Origin: Bacteroidales bacterium
GTDB taxonomy: Bacteria > Bacteroidota > Bacteroidia > Bacteroidales > UBA932
DNA length: 56,443 nucleotides
Reading direction: 5' to 3'
NCBI GenBank assembly: GCA_017934185.1
Contig: JAGBJY010000055.1
Location: 1-56,443 of the forward strand
Below, in pieces: positions 25,307-33,308 of this stretch. Numbering within the stretch: the first letter of the stretch is position 1; every line of letters begins with the position of its first letter. Made by a program: the position numbers and the translations under genes. Below the pieces are notes generated by a model. That model did no database searches. It saw only the letters and a program-made list of their open reading frames with translations, and was not told the DNA's origin.

Positions 25307-26905
25307 TTAATTGGCGTTTTCCAGCGGATTGGGGTTGCGGTGGACGCCGCCGTGCAGTTTCTTATAGGACCAGTCCAGGGCCGTATGCATGTTGTTTGCA
25401 CCGCCCATCCTTTCCAGGGCCTCGGTCACATGGGTACGGTTGGAGGCTACGGTATAGTTAGGATAGCCGTAGCGGGTGGGTACCTCGTAATCGTTGGCCA
25501 GGGTTCCGTTAGCAGTAGTGAACTGGGGATACTCTGTGCGGCGCCACTCGTTGAACACCTCATAACCACAGAAGTACAGGGAAATGAATTTCTGGCAGGC
25601 GATGAGCTCTTCGGCGTTTTCGTAGCGGCTGGTTCCGTCCTGAGCGGCCGCCTTGTCATAGGAACCCAGGGAGCCGGCCAGAAGGCCATTCACCTCGCTC
25701 GCGCGCACCACCACGGGCTTGCTGGCATATTGTCCCAGAGGAGCCCACTTGTCGATGCTGGCCTTTACGGCCGCCTCATAGAGACTCTTGGCCGTCTGGC
25801 CGGGAACCGTAAGTTTCCCTTTCTGGACACCTTCGGCCAGGATGAAGAGAACTTCAGAATAGTCCATCAGGAAGCCGGGCATGGCGGAACGGCAGATGAC
25901 CTGGAAGTTGGGAACGGCCGAATTGCTGTCCCAGGCTTTGAAGTCGTCGGTCATTACACCGCCCATGGAGCCTTTCCAGGCATTGTTCTTCTGGGTGGCA
26001 AAGATGGGAAGGCGGGGGTCTTCAAAGACCGCGTTGCCGGCGTCGTTGAACTCTACCATCATGTCAATCATGGCCTTGCAGATGCGATGGCCGGTAAAGG
26101 TAGACTCCGTGGTGTTGTTCTGTCCCCAGTAGGAGCGGTAAGGATCCACATCCTGGAACGGAACGGTAGCGTTGTCGGCATTATCTGCAAAAACGGGATA
26201 CACTCCGGGATTGTCCACGATGGTCTGGATCTGGTTCCAATAGCTGTCATCAATACCGGACATGCGGCAAAGGATGCGCATCTTCAGAGAATTGGCGAAC
26301 TTGATCCAGCGGGTGAGATTATCGGAGTACATTCCGTCCATCCCCTTCTTGGAGGGAGTGGGACGACGTTTGAGGATAACGGCGGCGCTGTCCAGGTCGG
26401 CGATGAACTCCTGGGCCAGAAGGGCCTGGGAATCAAAGGCGGGGGCGGTGTTGGCTGCCTGCTGATAAGCTTCCTTGTAAGGAATATCTCCGAACAGGGC
26501 CGACAGCTGGGAAAGTTCGTACACTTTCAGGATAAGCCCCAGGGCTTCGTAGTACTTGTCCCCCTGGTTGATAGCCTGGTGGATCATGTGGTCGGCATCG
26601 GCGCCGAAACGGGCAAAGTTGTCCCACTGGCTCTGCCAGTTGCCGTCGGTTATCTGGTACTGGTGAATCTGGGAGGTTTTTCCGGAAGTAAAGGCCGTCA
26701 CCTGCACCAGTTCGCTGGCGAAGTACCAGGGCTGATACTGGGTATTGATGCCTATACCATAAAGCAGAGGCTCCAGCAGGGAAGAAGCCTGCGCCGACCC
26801 ATATTCTATTTTATTGGGATTGGTATTGATTTTGTCGAAATCCTTCGTGCAGGAAATCACCAGGACGTACAAGAGAGCGGACGTAAATAATTTCAGTGTT
26901 TTCAT
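25307..26905 (-). CDS. SusD/RagB-type surface nutrient-binding lipoprotein
   Basis: A 532-residue lipoprotein with cysteine after LYVLVIS (residue 19). It has the SusD-like_2 pattern: INTNPNKIEY near the N-terminus, WQSQWDNFARFGADADHMI, helical repeats with ALGLILKVYELSQLSALFGDIPY, and YEVFNEWRRTEYPQF with GYPNY near the end. It caps the SusC channel and delivers ligand. The gene lies 6 bases after susC and 13 bases before the surface lipoprotein gene. Amino-acid sequence places it in a different subgroup from the starch SusD at 51.5 kb. Confidence 0.93.
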   Translation of the reverse strand: MKTLKLFTSALLYVLVISCTKDFDKINTNPNKIEYGSAQASSLLEPLLYGIGINTQYQPWYFASELVQVTAFTSGKTSQIHQYQITDGNWQSQWDNFARFGADADHMIHQAINQGDKYYEALGLILKVYELSQLSALFGDIPYKEAYQQAANTAPAFDSQALLAQEFIADLDSAAVILKRRPTPSKKGMDGMYSDNLTRWIKFANSLKMRILCRMSGIDDSYWNQIQTIVDNPGVYPVFADNADNATVPFQDVDPYRSYWGQNNTTESTFTGHRICKAMIDMMVEFNDAGNAVFEDPRLPIFATQKNNAWKGSMGGVMTDDFKAWDSNSAVPNFQVICRSAMPGFLMDYSEVLFILAEGVQKGKLTVPGQTAKSLYEAAVKASIDKWAPLGQYASKPVVVRASEVNGLLAGSLGSYDKAAAQDGTSRYENAEELIACQKFISLYFCGYEVFNEWRRTEYPQFTTANGTLANDYEVPTRYGYPNYTVASNRTHVTEALERMGGANNMHTALDWSYKKLHGGVHRNPNPLENAN

Positions 26906-26911
26906 GGCGCT

Positions 26912-29900
26912 TTAGAATTTCACTTTAAGGTTGAAGCCATAGGAGCGGCACATGGGGAACGAGCCGGATTCGATACCGCGCTGGGCGTTGGCCCCGTTTA
27001 CGCCGGTCACTTCAGGATCGTAGAAAGGATAGTTGGTGATGCAGAAGAGGTTGGTGGCATAGGCGCCCACGGAAACCCCTTGCAGGATACGGGTCTTCTT
27101 GATAAGGGCTGCGGGGAAATCGTAATTCAGGCGCACTTCCTTGAGTTTGAGGAAGGAGGTGTCATAAATATACTCCGCAAAATTGTAACGGTTGGCCTGA
27201 AGGTCTGCGTAGTAACTCTGGATGTTGCTGGTAACCGTCTGGTTCACGGAATAGACATTATTGCCTTCGGCATCCGTTTCCACAAAATTGACGCCCTCCG
27301 CGATAAGGCCATCCGGACGCCCCTCCAGGGTGTTCTTGAGTTTTCCCTGGTATCCCAGGCAGGCCGCCGTCACCGAATAAGTCTTGCCTCCCAGCTGGGC
27401 CGAGAAGGTGGCATTGAGGGTGAGGTTCTTCCACTTCAGGGAGGTGGAAAGGCCGGCCAGCCAGTCGGGATTCACGTTACCCAGGTAACGGAGGTCGTCC
27501 GACATGGACGGAAGACCGGTGGTGGCATTGATGACCGTGGCACCGGAGCAATCCACCTTTTCTCCGGCTGCATTCAGGTAATAGGATCCTTCCGGAGCCA
27601 GGGTGAGGCCCTTGCCCCAGAGCTGTCCCATCGGCTGTCCTACGTAATTGTAGATGAACAGGCGGCTGCCAATGGTGGTTCCCATATCGGTCTGATGGGG
27701 CTGTGCATTGTCCCAACCGTCGTACATGCTTTCCAGAACACTCTTGGAGCTGGAGGCATTCATGGCCACCGTCCATTTCCAATCCCGCGTTTTTACCGGA
27801 ACAAAATTCACAGACAGTTCTAAACCACGGTTGGAGATGAGGCCGATATTGGAGGTATAGTACTTGGCTCCGGTCATATAGTCCACAGGGCGGTCGTAAA
27901 TCTGGTCCGTCACATTGGACTTGTACAAGGCCACATCAAAGCCGATGCGGTTCTCAAGGAATTTGCCTTCCAGGCCGATTTCCCAGGTGGAGACCATTTC
28001 CGGGCGAAGGTAATAATCCGGGATGGTAGCCGCGGGGCGGTAACCGCCGGGGAAAGCCGTAGTGGTGTAGCTGTAGGACACGGCATAAGGGCTGGTGTCC
28101 TTGCCCACCTTGGCCCAGGACGCCCTGAGCTTAAGCATGTTCACGGCGGGAGCCCAGGAGTCCATCCGGGCAAGACGGTCCAGCATCACGGAGGCGCTCA
28201 CGGACGGATAGAAGTAGGAACGGTTCTCCGGGGACAGGGTGGAGGTCCAGTCATTCCGGCCGGTCACATCCAGATAAACCATATCCATCCAGCCCAGGGA
28301 CAGCATGCCGTAGAGGCTGTTCACCACCTTGTTGGAGCGGTAGAAACTCTCGTCGGGGAGGGTCTCCGCGGGGTAGTTGGACGGATTGTAGATGCCTTCC
28401 ACATCCAAGCGGTCAATCGTGTATTTGTGGCTGCGGCGGTGATAGGTCATGTTGTTGCCGCCGACGGCTGCCATGAGGGTGAGGCGGTCAGAGAAGAAAC
28501 TGTCGGAATACTTCAGCAGGAAGTCCGTATTGAACTCGGCTACGTAGTTAGTCTGCTCACGGTACCATCCCTGAGGATAATTATAGGTGTAATAGGGTTT
28601 GCGCTGGGTGCGGAATTCGTTCACGATGTCCAGGCCGGATTTCAGGTCCAGGGTGAGTTTGTTCTTCCACAGGTTCACATGGAAGCCGGCATTGCCGAAA
28701 ACGCGGTCCTTGTCCTGGGTGTTGGTCATCTCGTACAGAACGCGGTACGGGTTGTAATATTCTTCCTGGCCGATCAGGTAATTCTTCGGGTTACTGAAAG
28801 ATTCCTTGTTCCAGCGGCCGTTGAAATACTCATCGGCATAGGCGCTCATGGGCACATTGGTGCGGTTCCACACCAACTGGTACATGACGCCGTTGTTGGA
28901 GTAAGCGGCGGAGGGGAGGTTGTCCGAATCCGTCATGTAATAGTTCACCTTGGCGTTGAAGTCGATGATCTTGCTCACGGGAGTTTTGAACGAGAAGGTG
29001 ATGGAATTTCGGGTATAACCGGTATTGGGCAGAATCCATTCGTTCTTGGACGTGGAGGCCGACAGGCGGAAACTGGTGCCGTTTCCGTTTCCGCCTTCCA
29101 CCGACAGGGCGTTGTCCCAGGTGTAACCGTTGCGGAAAAGGCCGGTGTACCAGTCGTCGGCATACACGAACGGCGTGCGCTTCATCTCTCCCGTGGCCCA
29201 ATCTACGCTGTTCCACTGGTAGCGGAGCTTATCGGCCGAATACGCCTCACCGAAAGAGGTACGGCTGTAATGGCGTCCCAGCCCTTCGGGGTTGTTGCCC
29301 CAGAGCACATACTCGTCCAGACCCAGATCGGATCCGGGACCATAAGTGGTCTGAAAATCAGGCCAGTAACTGGGCGTGTCATACGTGAAGCGGGTACTGT
29401 AGGTTACGCCGATTCCCTTGGCGGCCGATCCGCTCTTGGTGGTGATGATGATAGCACCGTTACCCGCACGGGACCCATACAGAGCGGTTGCGGCGGCACC
29501 TTTCAAGACGGTGATGGATTCGATGTCGTCGGGATTCAGGTCTGAACCGTTGTCACCGAAATCGATGGGGTTGTCCTGGCTGGTATAGTTGGAGCCGGAA
29601 GCATTGGCAATCATACCGGAGTTGATGGGAACGCCGTCCACCACAAAAAGGGCCGTGCCATCTCCGGACAGGGACGGATCTCCGCGGACAATCACGCGGG
29701 TGGAACTCATGGGGCCGGAAGCCTTGTTGAACTGCACGCCCGGCACCTTGCCTTCCAGGCCGCCCAGCCAGTTGCTGGACTGGGACTGGTTGAGGGCTTC
29801 GCCGCTCACATCGGTGACGGCATAACCCAGGGAGCGCTTCTCACGGGTGAGGCCCAGGGCGGTTACGACGGATTCCGTAAGGAATTCGTTGTCAGGCTGG

Positions 29901-30196
29901 AGGACCACTTCGTACACCTGGGATTTACCCACGGTGACTTCCTGGTCGGCATAGCCCATAAACTGGAAAAGGAGGACATCTCCCTCGGCTGCACGGATGC
30001 TGAACTTGCCATCCAGATCCGTGATGGCGTGGGCCGATCCGCCTTTCACACTCACCGTCGCGCCCGGGAGTCCCGCCGCGCGGCTGGTGTCAAATACGGT
30101 TCCGCGCACCGAGCTCTGTGCCTGGGCAGACAACGTCGCCCCAAGCAGCATCGACACGGCAACAAGAACCGCTTTGCTGATAAAAGACTTAAACAT
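26912..30196 (-). CDS. SusC/RagA TonB-linked outer membrane transporter
   Basis: A 1094-residue protein. Signal peptide to about residue 26, carboxypeptidase-like CNA domain (VRGTVFDTSRAAGLPGATV to GYADQEV), then the plug with VIVRGDPSLSGDGTALFVVDGVPIN and SITVLKGAAATALYGSRAGNG, and a 22-strand barrel ending ...GFNLKVKF. It imports a large ligand using TonB energy. The start is 24 bases after the metallophosphoesterase stop, so phosphoesterase-SusC-SusD-lipoprotein is one operon. Confidence 0.95.
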   Translation of the reverse strand: MFKSFISKAVLVAVSMLLGATLSAQAQSSVRGTVFDTSRAAGLPGATVSVKGGSAHAITDLDGKFSIRAAEGDVLLFQFMGYADQEVTVGKSQVYEVVLQPDNEFLTESVVTALGLTREKRSLGYAVTDVSGEALNQSQSSNWLGGLEGKVPGVQFNKASGPMSSTRVIVRGDPSLSGDGTALFVVDGVPINSGMIANASGSNYTSQDNPIDFGDNGSDLNPDDIESITVLKGAAATALYGSRAGNGAIIITTKSGSAAKGIGVTYSTRFTYDTPSYWPDFQTTYGPGSDLGLDEYVLWGNNPEGLGRHYSRTSFGEAYSADKLRYQWNSVDWATGEMKRTPFVYADDWYTGLFRNGYTWDNALSVEGGNGNGTSFRLSASTSKNEWILPNTGYTRNSITFSFKTPVSKIIDFNAKVNYYMTDSDNLPSAAYSNNGVMYQLVWNRTNVPMSAYADEYFNGRWNKESFSNPKNYLIGQEEYYNPYRVLYEMTNTQDKDRVFGNAGFHVNLWKNKLTLDLKSGLDIVNEFRTQRKPYYTYNYPQGWYREQTNYVAEFNTDFLLKYSDSFFSDRLTLMAAVGGNNMTYHRRSHKYTIDRLDVEGIYNPSNYPAETLPDESFYRSNKVVNSLYGMLSLGWMDMVYLDVTGRNDWTSTLSPENRSYFYPSVSASVMLDRLARMDSWAPAVNMLKLRASWAKVGKDTSPYAVSYSYTTTAFPGGYRPAATIPDYYLRPEMVSTWEIGLEGKFLENRIGFDVALYKSNVTDQIYDRPVDYMTGAKYYTSNIGLISNRGLELSVNFVPVKTRDWKWTVAMNASSSKSVLESMYDGWDNAQPHQTDMGTTIGSRLFIYNYVGQPMGQLWGKGLTLAPEGSYYLNAAGEKVDCSGATVINATTGLPSMSDDLRYLGNVNPDWLAGLSTSLKWKNLTLNATFSAQLGGKTYSVTAACLGYQGKLKNTLEGRPDGLIAEGVNFVETDAEGNNVYSVNQTVTSNIQSYYADLQANRYNFAEYIYDTSFLKLKEVRLNYDFPAALIKKTRILQGVSVGAYATNLFCITNYPFYDPEVTGVNGANAQRGIESGSFPMCRSYGFNLKVKF

Positions 30197-30220
30197 AGGT
30201 AAGTTGGTTAATGATATTGG

Positions 30221-32164
30221 TTATTTAGCATAGGTTTTCGTATCGAAGGCCTTGGGCCGCTTCATACTTTCCGTATAAACATTCCCGAAGCGGTCTGTGA
30301 CCTTGATGTCCAGGGTACTGGTGGCCGATGAGGCCGTAACCTTGAACATATGATGCGTGTCGTCCGTCGTGGCAAAACCGGCATCTTTGCCCTTGTTCAG
30401 GCGTTTTGCCGTATAGGCAATGAGATGCAGGGGATCTTTGACGCTGACGTAGGACACCTCCAGAGGAGTTTCGTTCTCGCTTACCTCCACCTTCCAGGAA
30501 GGGTCGTAGTTCCAGACGTTTAGATAAACCTCATTGGCCGTGTCGGAAGTGCCCCAGAGACCGGGCACGAACTCAGGCTGGCGGGCCTGATAAGCCGGAA
30601 CATACTTCTCAGGTGTAAGAAGAATACCGTTGCGGTCGTAGCTGCGGAACTGGTAATCCGGGTTGCTACCGGTGGCCTTGTACTGCCAGGAAAGCGTATT
30701 TCCTTTCACGTCCAGGACTGTGTAGCCGCCGGGAGAGCCGTCCTGGCCGATATGAACGCCTGGAGTTTCCGATGCGCTCCACCACCACGTGCCGCAGATG
30801 GAGCCCGCGTTGTGCTCAAAGATGTGGTCCGTAGCCTGGTGGTCCACATGATAAGTGGTATGTGTGTGGGCCGTGTAAAGATGCACCTGGGAATACTCTT
30901 TCAGGAGAGCTTCCAGCGCTACGGCCGAGCTGGTGAGCATCCGGTAAGTTCCGTCGGGCTTGTAAAGCGGAATGTGCATGGTGATGACCAGCGGCGTATC
31001 CTTGGAAACGTAGGAAAGGTCTTTCCGAAGCCAGTCCATCTGCTGCTGCACCAGGTTGGCCCTGTATGTTCGCTTGTAACCAGCATTGCCATTGTCGTCC
31101 GTTTCCGTTGCGCTGGCGGCATTGGTGCATTCCACATCGTCCAGAACCACATAGTGCACCTTCCCGATATTGAAGGAATAGTAGGTGGGGCCGATGAGTT
31201 TCTTGTATTCCTTCACCGTATTGAAGTCACCCACCTCGAACATGCTATGGTCGTGGTTGCCGATGGTGTGATACACCGTAAGTCCCCGGATGCCATTGGC
31301 CTTGTTCAGGTACTGCTGATAGCCGAAGTTATTGGCCAGCCAGTAATAATCCCAGGTCATGTCCCCCAGCGTGGCCCCGTAGACTTTTCCGGAGAGGGAG
31401 GCCGAAAAGGCGTTGAGGTCTTTCACGAAGACGTCGAACTGGTTGAGGTCTCCGGTGACGCGGTTGGCCAGATGGATGTCTCCCAGCATGATCATGGTAT
31501 GGTTTTCCTGGCCGTCGGCCTTCACCAGAGCGAAATCGGCCCTTTCGGGGACGGTCTTATCGGCTTCGAGGGTTACGAAAATCCGGGGAAGGATGCCCTC
31601 TGAAAGGGGTTCGTAGCCGGAGGGAACACTCATGAACACGTATCCGTGGTACTTTTCCGAGCCCAGCCGGTATATGCCGTCCTCCCCCGTAAGGGTGGTG
31701 AGCACACCGTCGCTCACGACCACACCAGCAACGGGCCGGCCGTCACAGAGCACCTGACCATAAACGCTGCTGCCCTTCGGGTCAATGCTGTCCCCGCTTT
31801 TGACAATCAGGCGGAAAGACCCTACGGCCTTGGTCTGGCTATTCCTTTTGACGGAAAGGCTGTAATTGCCGGTTACGGCATCCTTCGGAAGCAGGAAGGA
31901 AAAGGATTTCTCCGAGGCTGACAGGATGTCAATGCTCCACGATTTGCTGCCGGTCAGGACCACCTGGTCAGACGCAGCAGGCCCATGCCCGCCCAGGACC
32001 GAAAAAGAGAGGGGCTCTCCGGCAACTCCTTCCACAGAGGAGGGGAGCACAATCCCAGAAACGTTAAACTCTTCGGGCTGCGATTCCTTGTTTCCGCAGG
32101 ATGCAGCCAGCAGTAGTGAAATACCCAGGAACACCCGGAATGCCCAATGGCTTATTAGTCTCAT
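30221..32164 (-). CDS. Lipoprotein calcineurin-like phosphoesterase
   Basis: A 647-residue lipoprotein (LLLAASC, cysteine at residue 23). Order: N-terminal Ig-like region, a MetallophosN-type beta domain (VYGQVLCDGRPVAGVVVSDG near 135-155), the catalytic domain with GDIHL (about 228), GDMTWD, GNHD (about 303), MHIPL and TAHTHTT (about 433), and a MetallophosC-type end. All metal ligands are present. It removes phosphate from an unidentified ester at the surface or in the periplasm. It leads the SusC/D operon, which suggests the imported compound is phosphorylated. The N-terminal layout matches that of the fused protein at 33309-35567. Confidence 0.88.
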   Translation of the reverse strand: MRLISHWAFRVFLGISLLLAASCGNKESQPEEFNVSGIVLPSSVEGVAGEPLSFSVLGGHGPAASDQVVLTGSKSWSIDILSASEKSFSFLLPKDAVTGNYSLSVKRNSQTKAVGSFRLIVKSGDSIDPKGSSVYGQVLCDGRPVAGVVVSDGVLTTLTGEDGIYRLGSEKYHGYVFMSVPSGYEPLSEGILPRIFVTLEADKTVPERADFALVKADGQENHTMIMLGDIHLANRVTGDLNQFDVFVKDLNAFSASLSGKVYGATLGDMTWDYYWLANNFGYQQYLNKANGIRGLTVYHTIGNHDHSMFEVGDFNTVKEYKKLIGPTYYSFNIGKVHYVVLDDVECTNAASATETDDNGNAGYKRTYRANLVQQQMDWLRKDLSYVSKDTPLVITMHIPLYKPDGTYRMLTSSAVALEALLKEYSQVHLYTAHTHTTYHVDHQATDHIFEHNAGSICGTWWWSASETPGVHIGQDGSPGGYTVLDVKGNTLSWQYKATGSNPDYQFRSYDRNGILLTPEKYVPAYQARQPEFVPGLWGTSDTANEVYLNVWNYDPSWKVEVSENETPLEVSYVSVKDPLHLIAYTAKRLNKGKDAGFATTDDTHHMFKVTASSATSTLDIKVTDRFGNVYTESMKRPKAFDTKTYAK

Positions 32165-32182
32165 GTGTTACAAATTTCAAAT

Positions 32183-32210
32183 CAAAGTTAGCGTTTTTTT
32201 ACTAACTTTG
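32183..32210. promoter_or_regulatory. Palindromic divergent promoter between the two phosphoesterase operons
   Basis: TCAAAGTTAG (32182-32191) and CTAACTTTGA (32202-32211) form a perfect inverted repeat. Each arm is a TAACTTTG -7 box facing outward: minus box 32190 to 32183 for the gene at 32164, plus box 32203-32210 for the gene at 32228. No -33 is clear. One regulator bound here could control both operons. Confidence 0.65.
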
Positions 32211-32227
32211 AATCAGATTTTTAAAAA

Positions 32228-33307
32228 ATGATGATAAAACGGTTCTACTTCTGCGTATTCTTGTGTTTTCTATGCGTCTTTTCTTTGCAGGCGCAGCAGT
32301 ACAAATACGTTCAGGCTTCCTCCCTTACCCTTGTGGGAAAGCTTTTCCCGGACACCCCCAATCCTTATCATCGGCTGGATACTTGCCGCTTCAAAGGCTT
32401 CACCAAGGCAGAGAACCTGCAGGTGCGGGAATCCGCCGGCATTGCGGTGGCCTTTAGCACCAACAGTGCCGTCATTCGCGTACGGACGCTTTTTGGCCAG
32501 ATGCAGACGCCGGTGAACACCACGGGCATCAGCGCCTACGGCTATGACCTTTATATCAAAAAGGACGGGCAGTGGCTCTGGGCCGGTGCCGCCGGGCAGA
32601 ACAAGAAGGAGAGCGAGGTAACGGTGGTGGCCGATTTGGACGGCAGCCCGCATGAGTGCCTTCTGTACCTGCCGCTTTTCAGCGAGCCCCTTTCGGTGGA
32701 AGTGGGGGTGGAGGAAAACGCCACCGTGGAGGCCCTGCCCCTGCCTTTCCGCCACCGCATCGGCATTTTTGGCTCCAGCTTCACCCATGGCACCAGCACC
32801 TCCCGCGGCGGCATGACCTATCCGGCCCAGCTGAGCCGGGCAACGGGGCTGCAACTGCTGAGCCTCGGCTGCAGCGGCAACTGCAAAATGCAGCCCTACT
32901 TTGCTGCCGCCCTGGAAGCGGCCGATGTTGACGCCTTCCTCTTTGACACCTTCTCCAACCCTTCGGAGGCCACGATCAAGGAGCGCCTTTTCCCCTTCAT
33001 CGAGCGCATGACAAAGGCCCATCCGGGCAAGCCGCTCATTTTCCAGCGCACCATTTACCGCGAAAACCGCAATTTCAACACCGCATCGGCCCATAAGGAG
33101 AGCTCCCGCATTGCGCTGGCAGACAGCCTGATGAATGAGGCCATGCACCGTTATCCGGACGTTTACTACATCTGCCCCAGTGCCACCTCGCCCAGCCATG
33201 AAACCTCCGTGGACGGCATCCATCCGGGCGATTATGGCTATACGCTGTGGGCCCAATCCATCCAGGGCGCCGTGTCGGCCATTTTAAGAAAATATGGAAT
33301 CCAGTAA
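32228..33307 (+). CDS. SGNH/GDSL hydrolase with N-terminal GxDLY domain
   Basis: A 359-residue secreted esterase. Signal peptide to residue 22 (CVFSLQAQ). The N-terminal beta domain holds SAYGYDLYI, the GxDLY motif. The SGNH core has FGSSFTHG with probable nucleophile Ser184, LGCSGNCK (oxyanion glycine), and DGIHPGDYG with Asp329 and His332. Members cleave acyl or acetyl esters on lipids and sugars. Next to a phosphodiesterase fusion (1 base away), it could deacylate lysophospholipids or remove D-alanyl esters from teichoic acid; this is inference. Confidence 0.88.
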   Translation: MMIKRFYFCVFLCFLCVFSLQAQQYKYVQASSLTLVGKLFPDTPNPYHRLDTCRFKGFTKAENLQVRESAGIAVAFSTNSAVIRVRTLFGQMQTPVNTTGISAYGYDLYIKKDGQWLWAGAAGQNKKESEVTVVADLDGSPHECLLYLPLFSEPLSVEVGVEENATVEALPLPFRHRIGIFGSSFTHGTSTSRGGMTYPAQLSRATGLQLLSLGCSGNCKMQPYFAAALEAADVDAFLFDTFSNPSEATIKERLFPFIERMTKAHPGKPLIFQRTIYRENRNFNTASAHKESSRIALADSLMNEAMHRYPDVYYICPSATSPSHETSVDGIHPGDYGYTLWAQSIQGAVSAILRKYGIQ

Positions 33308-33308
33308 T

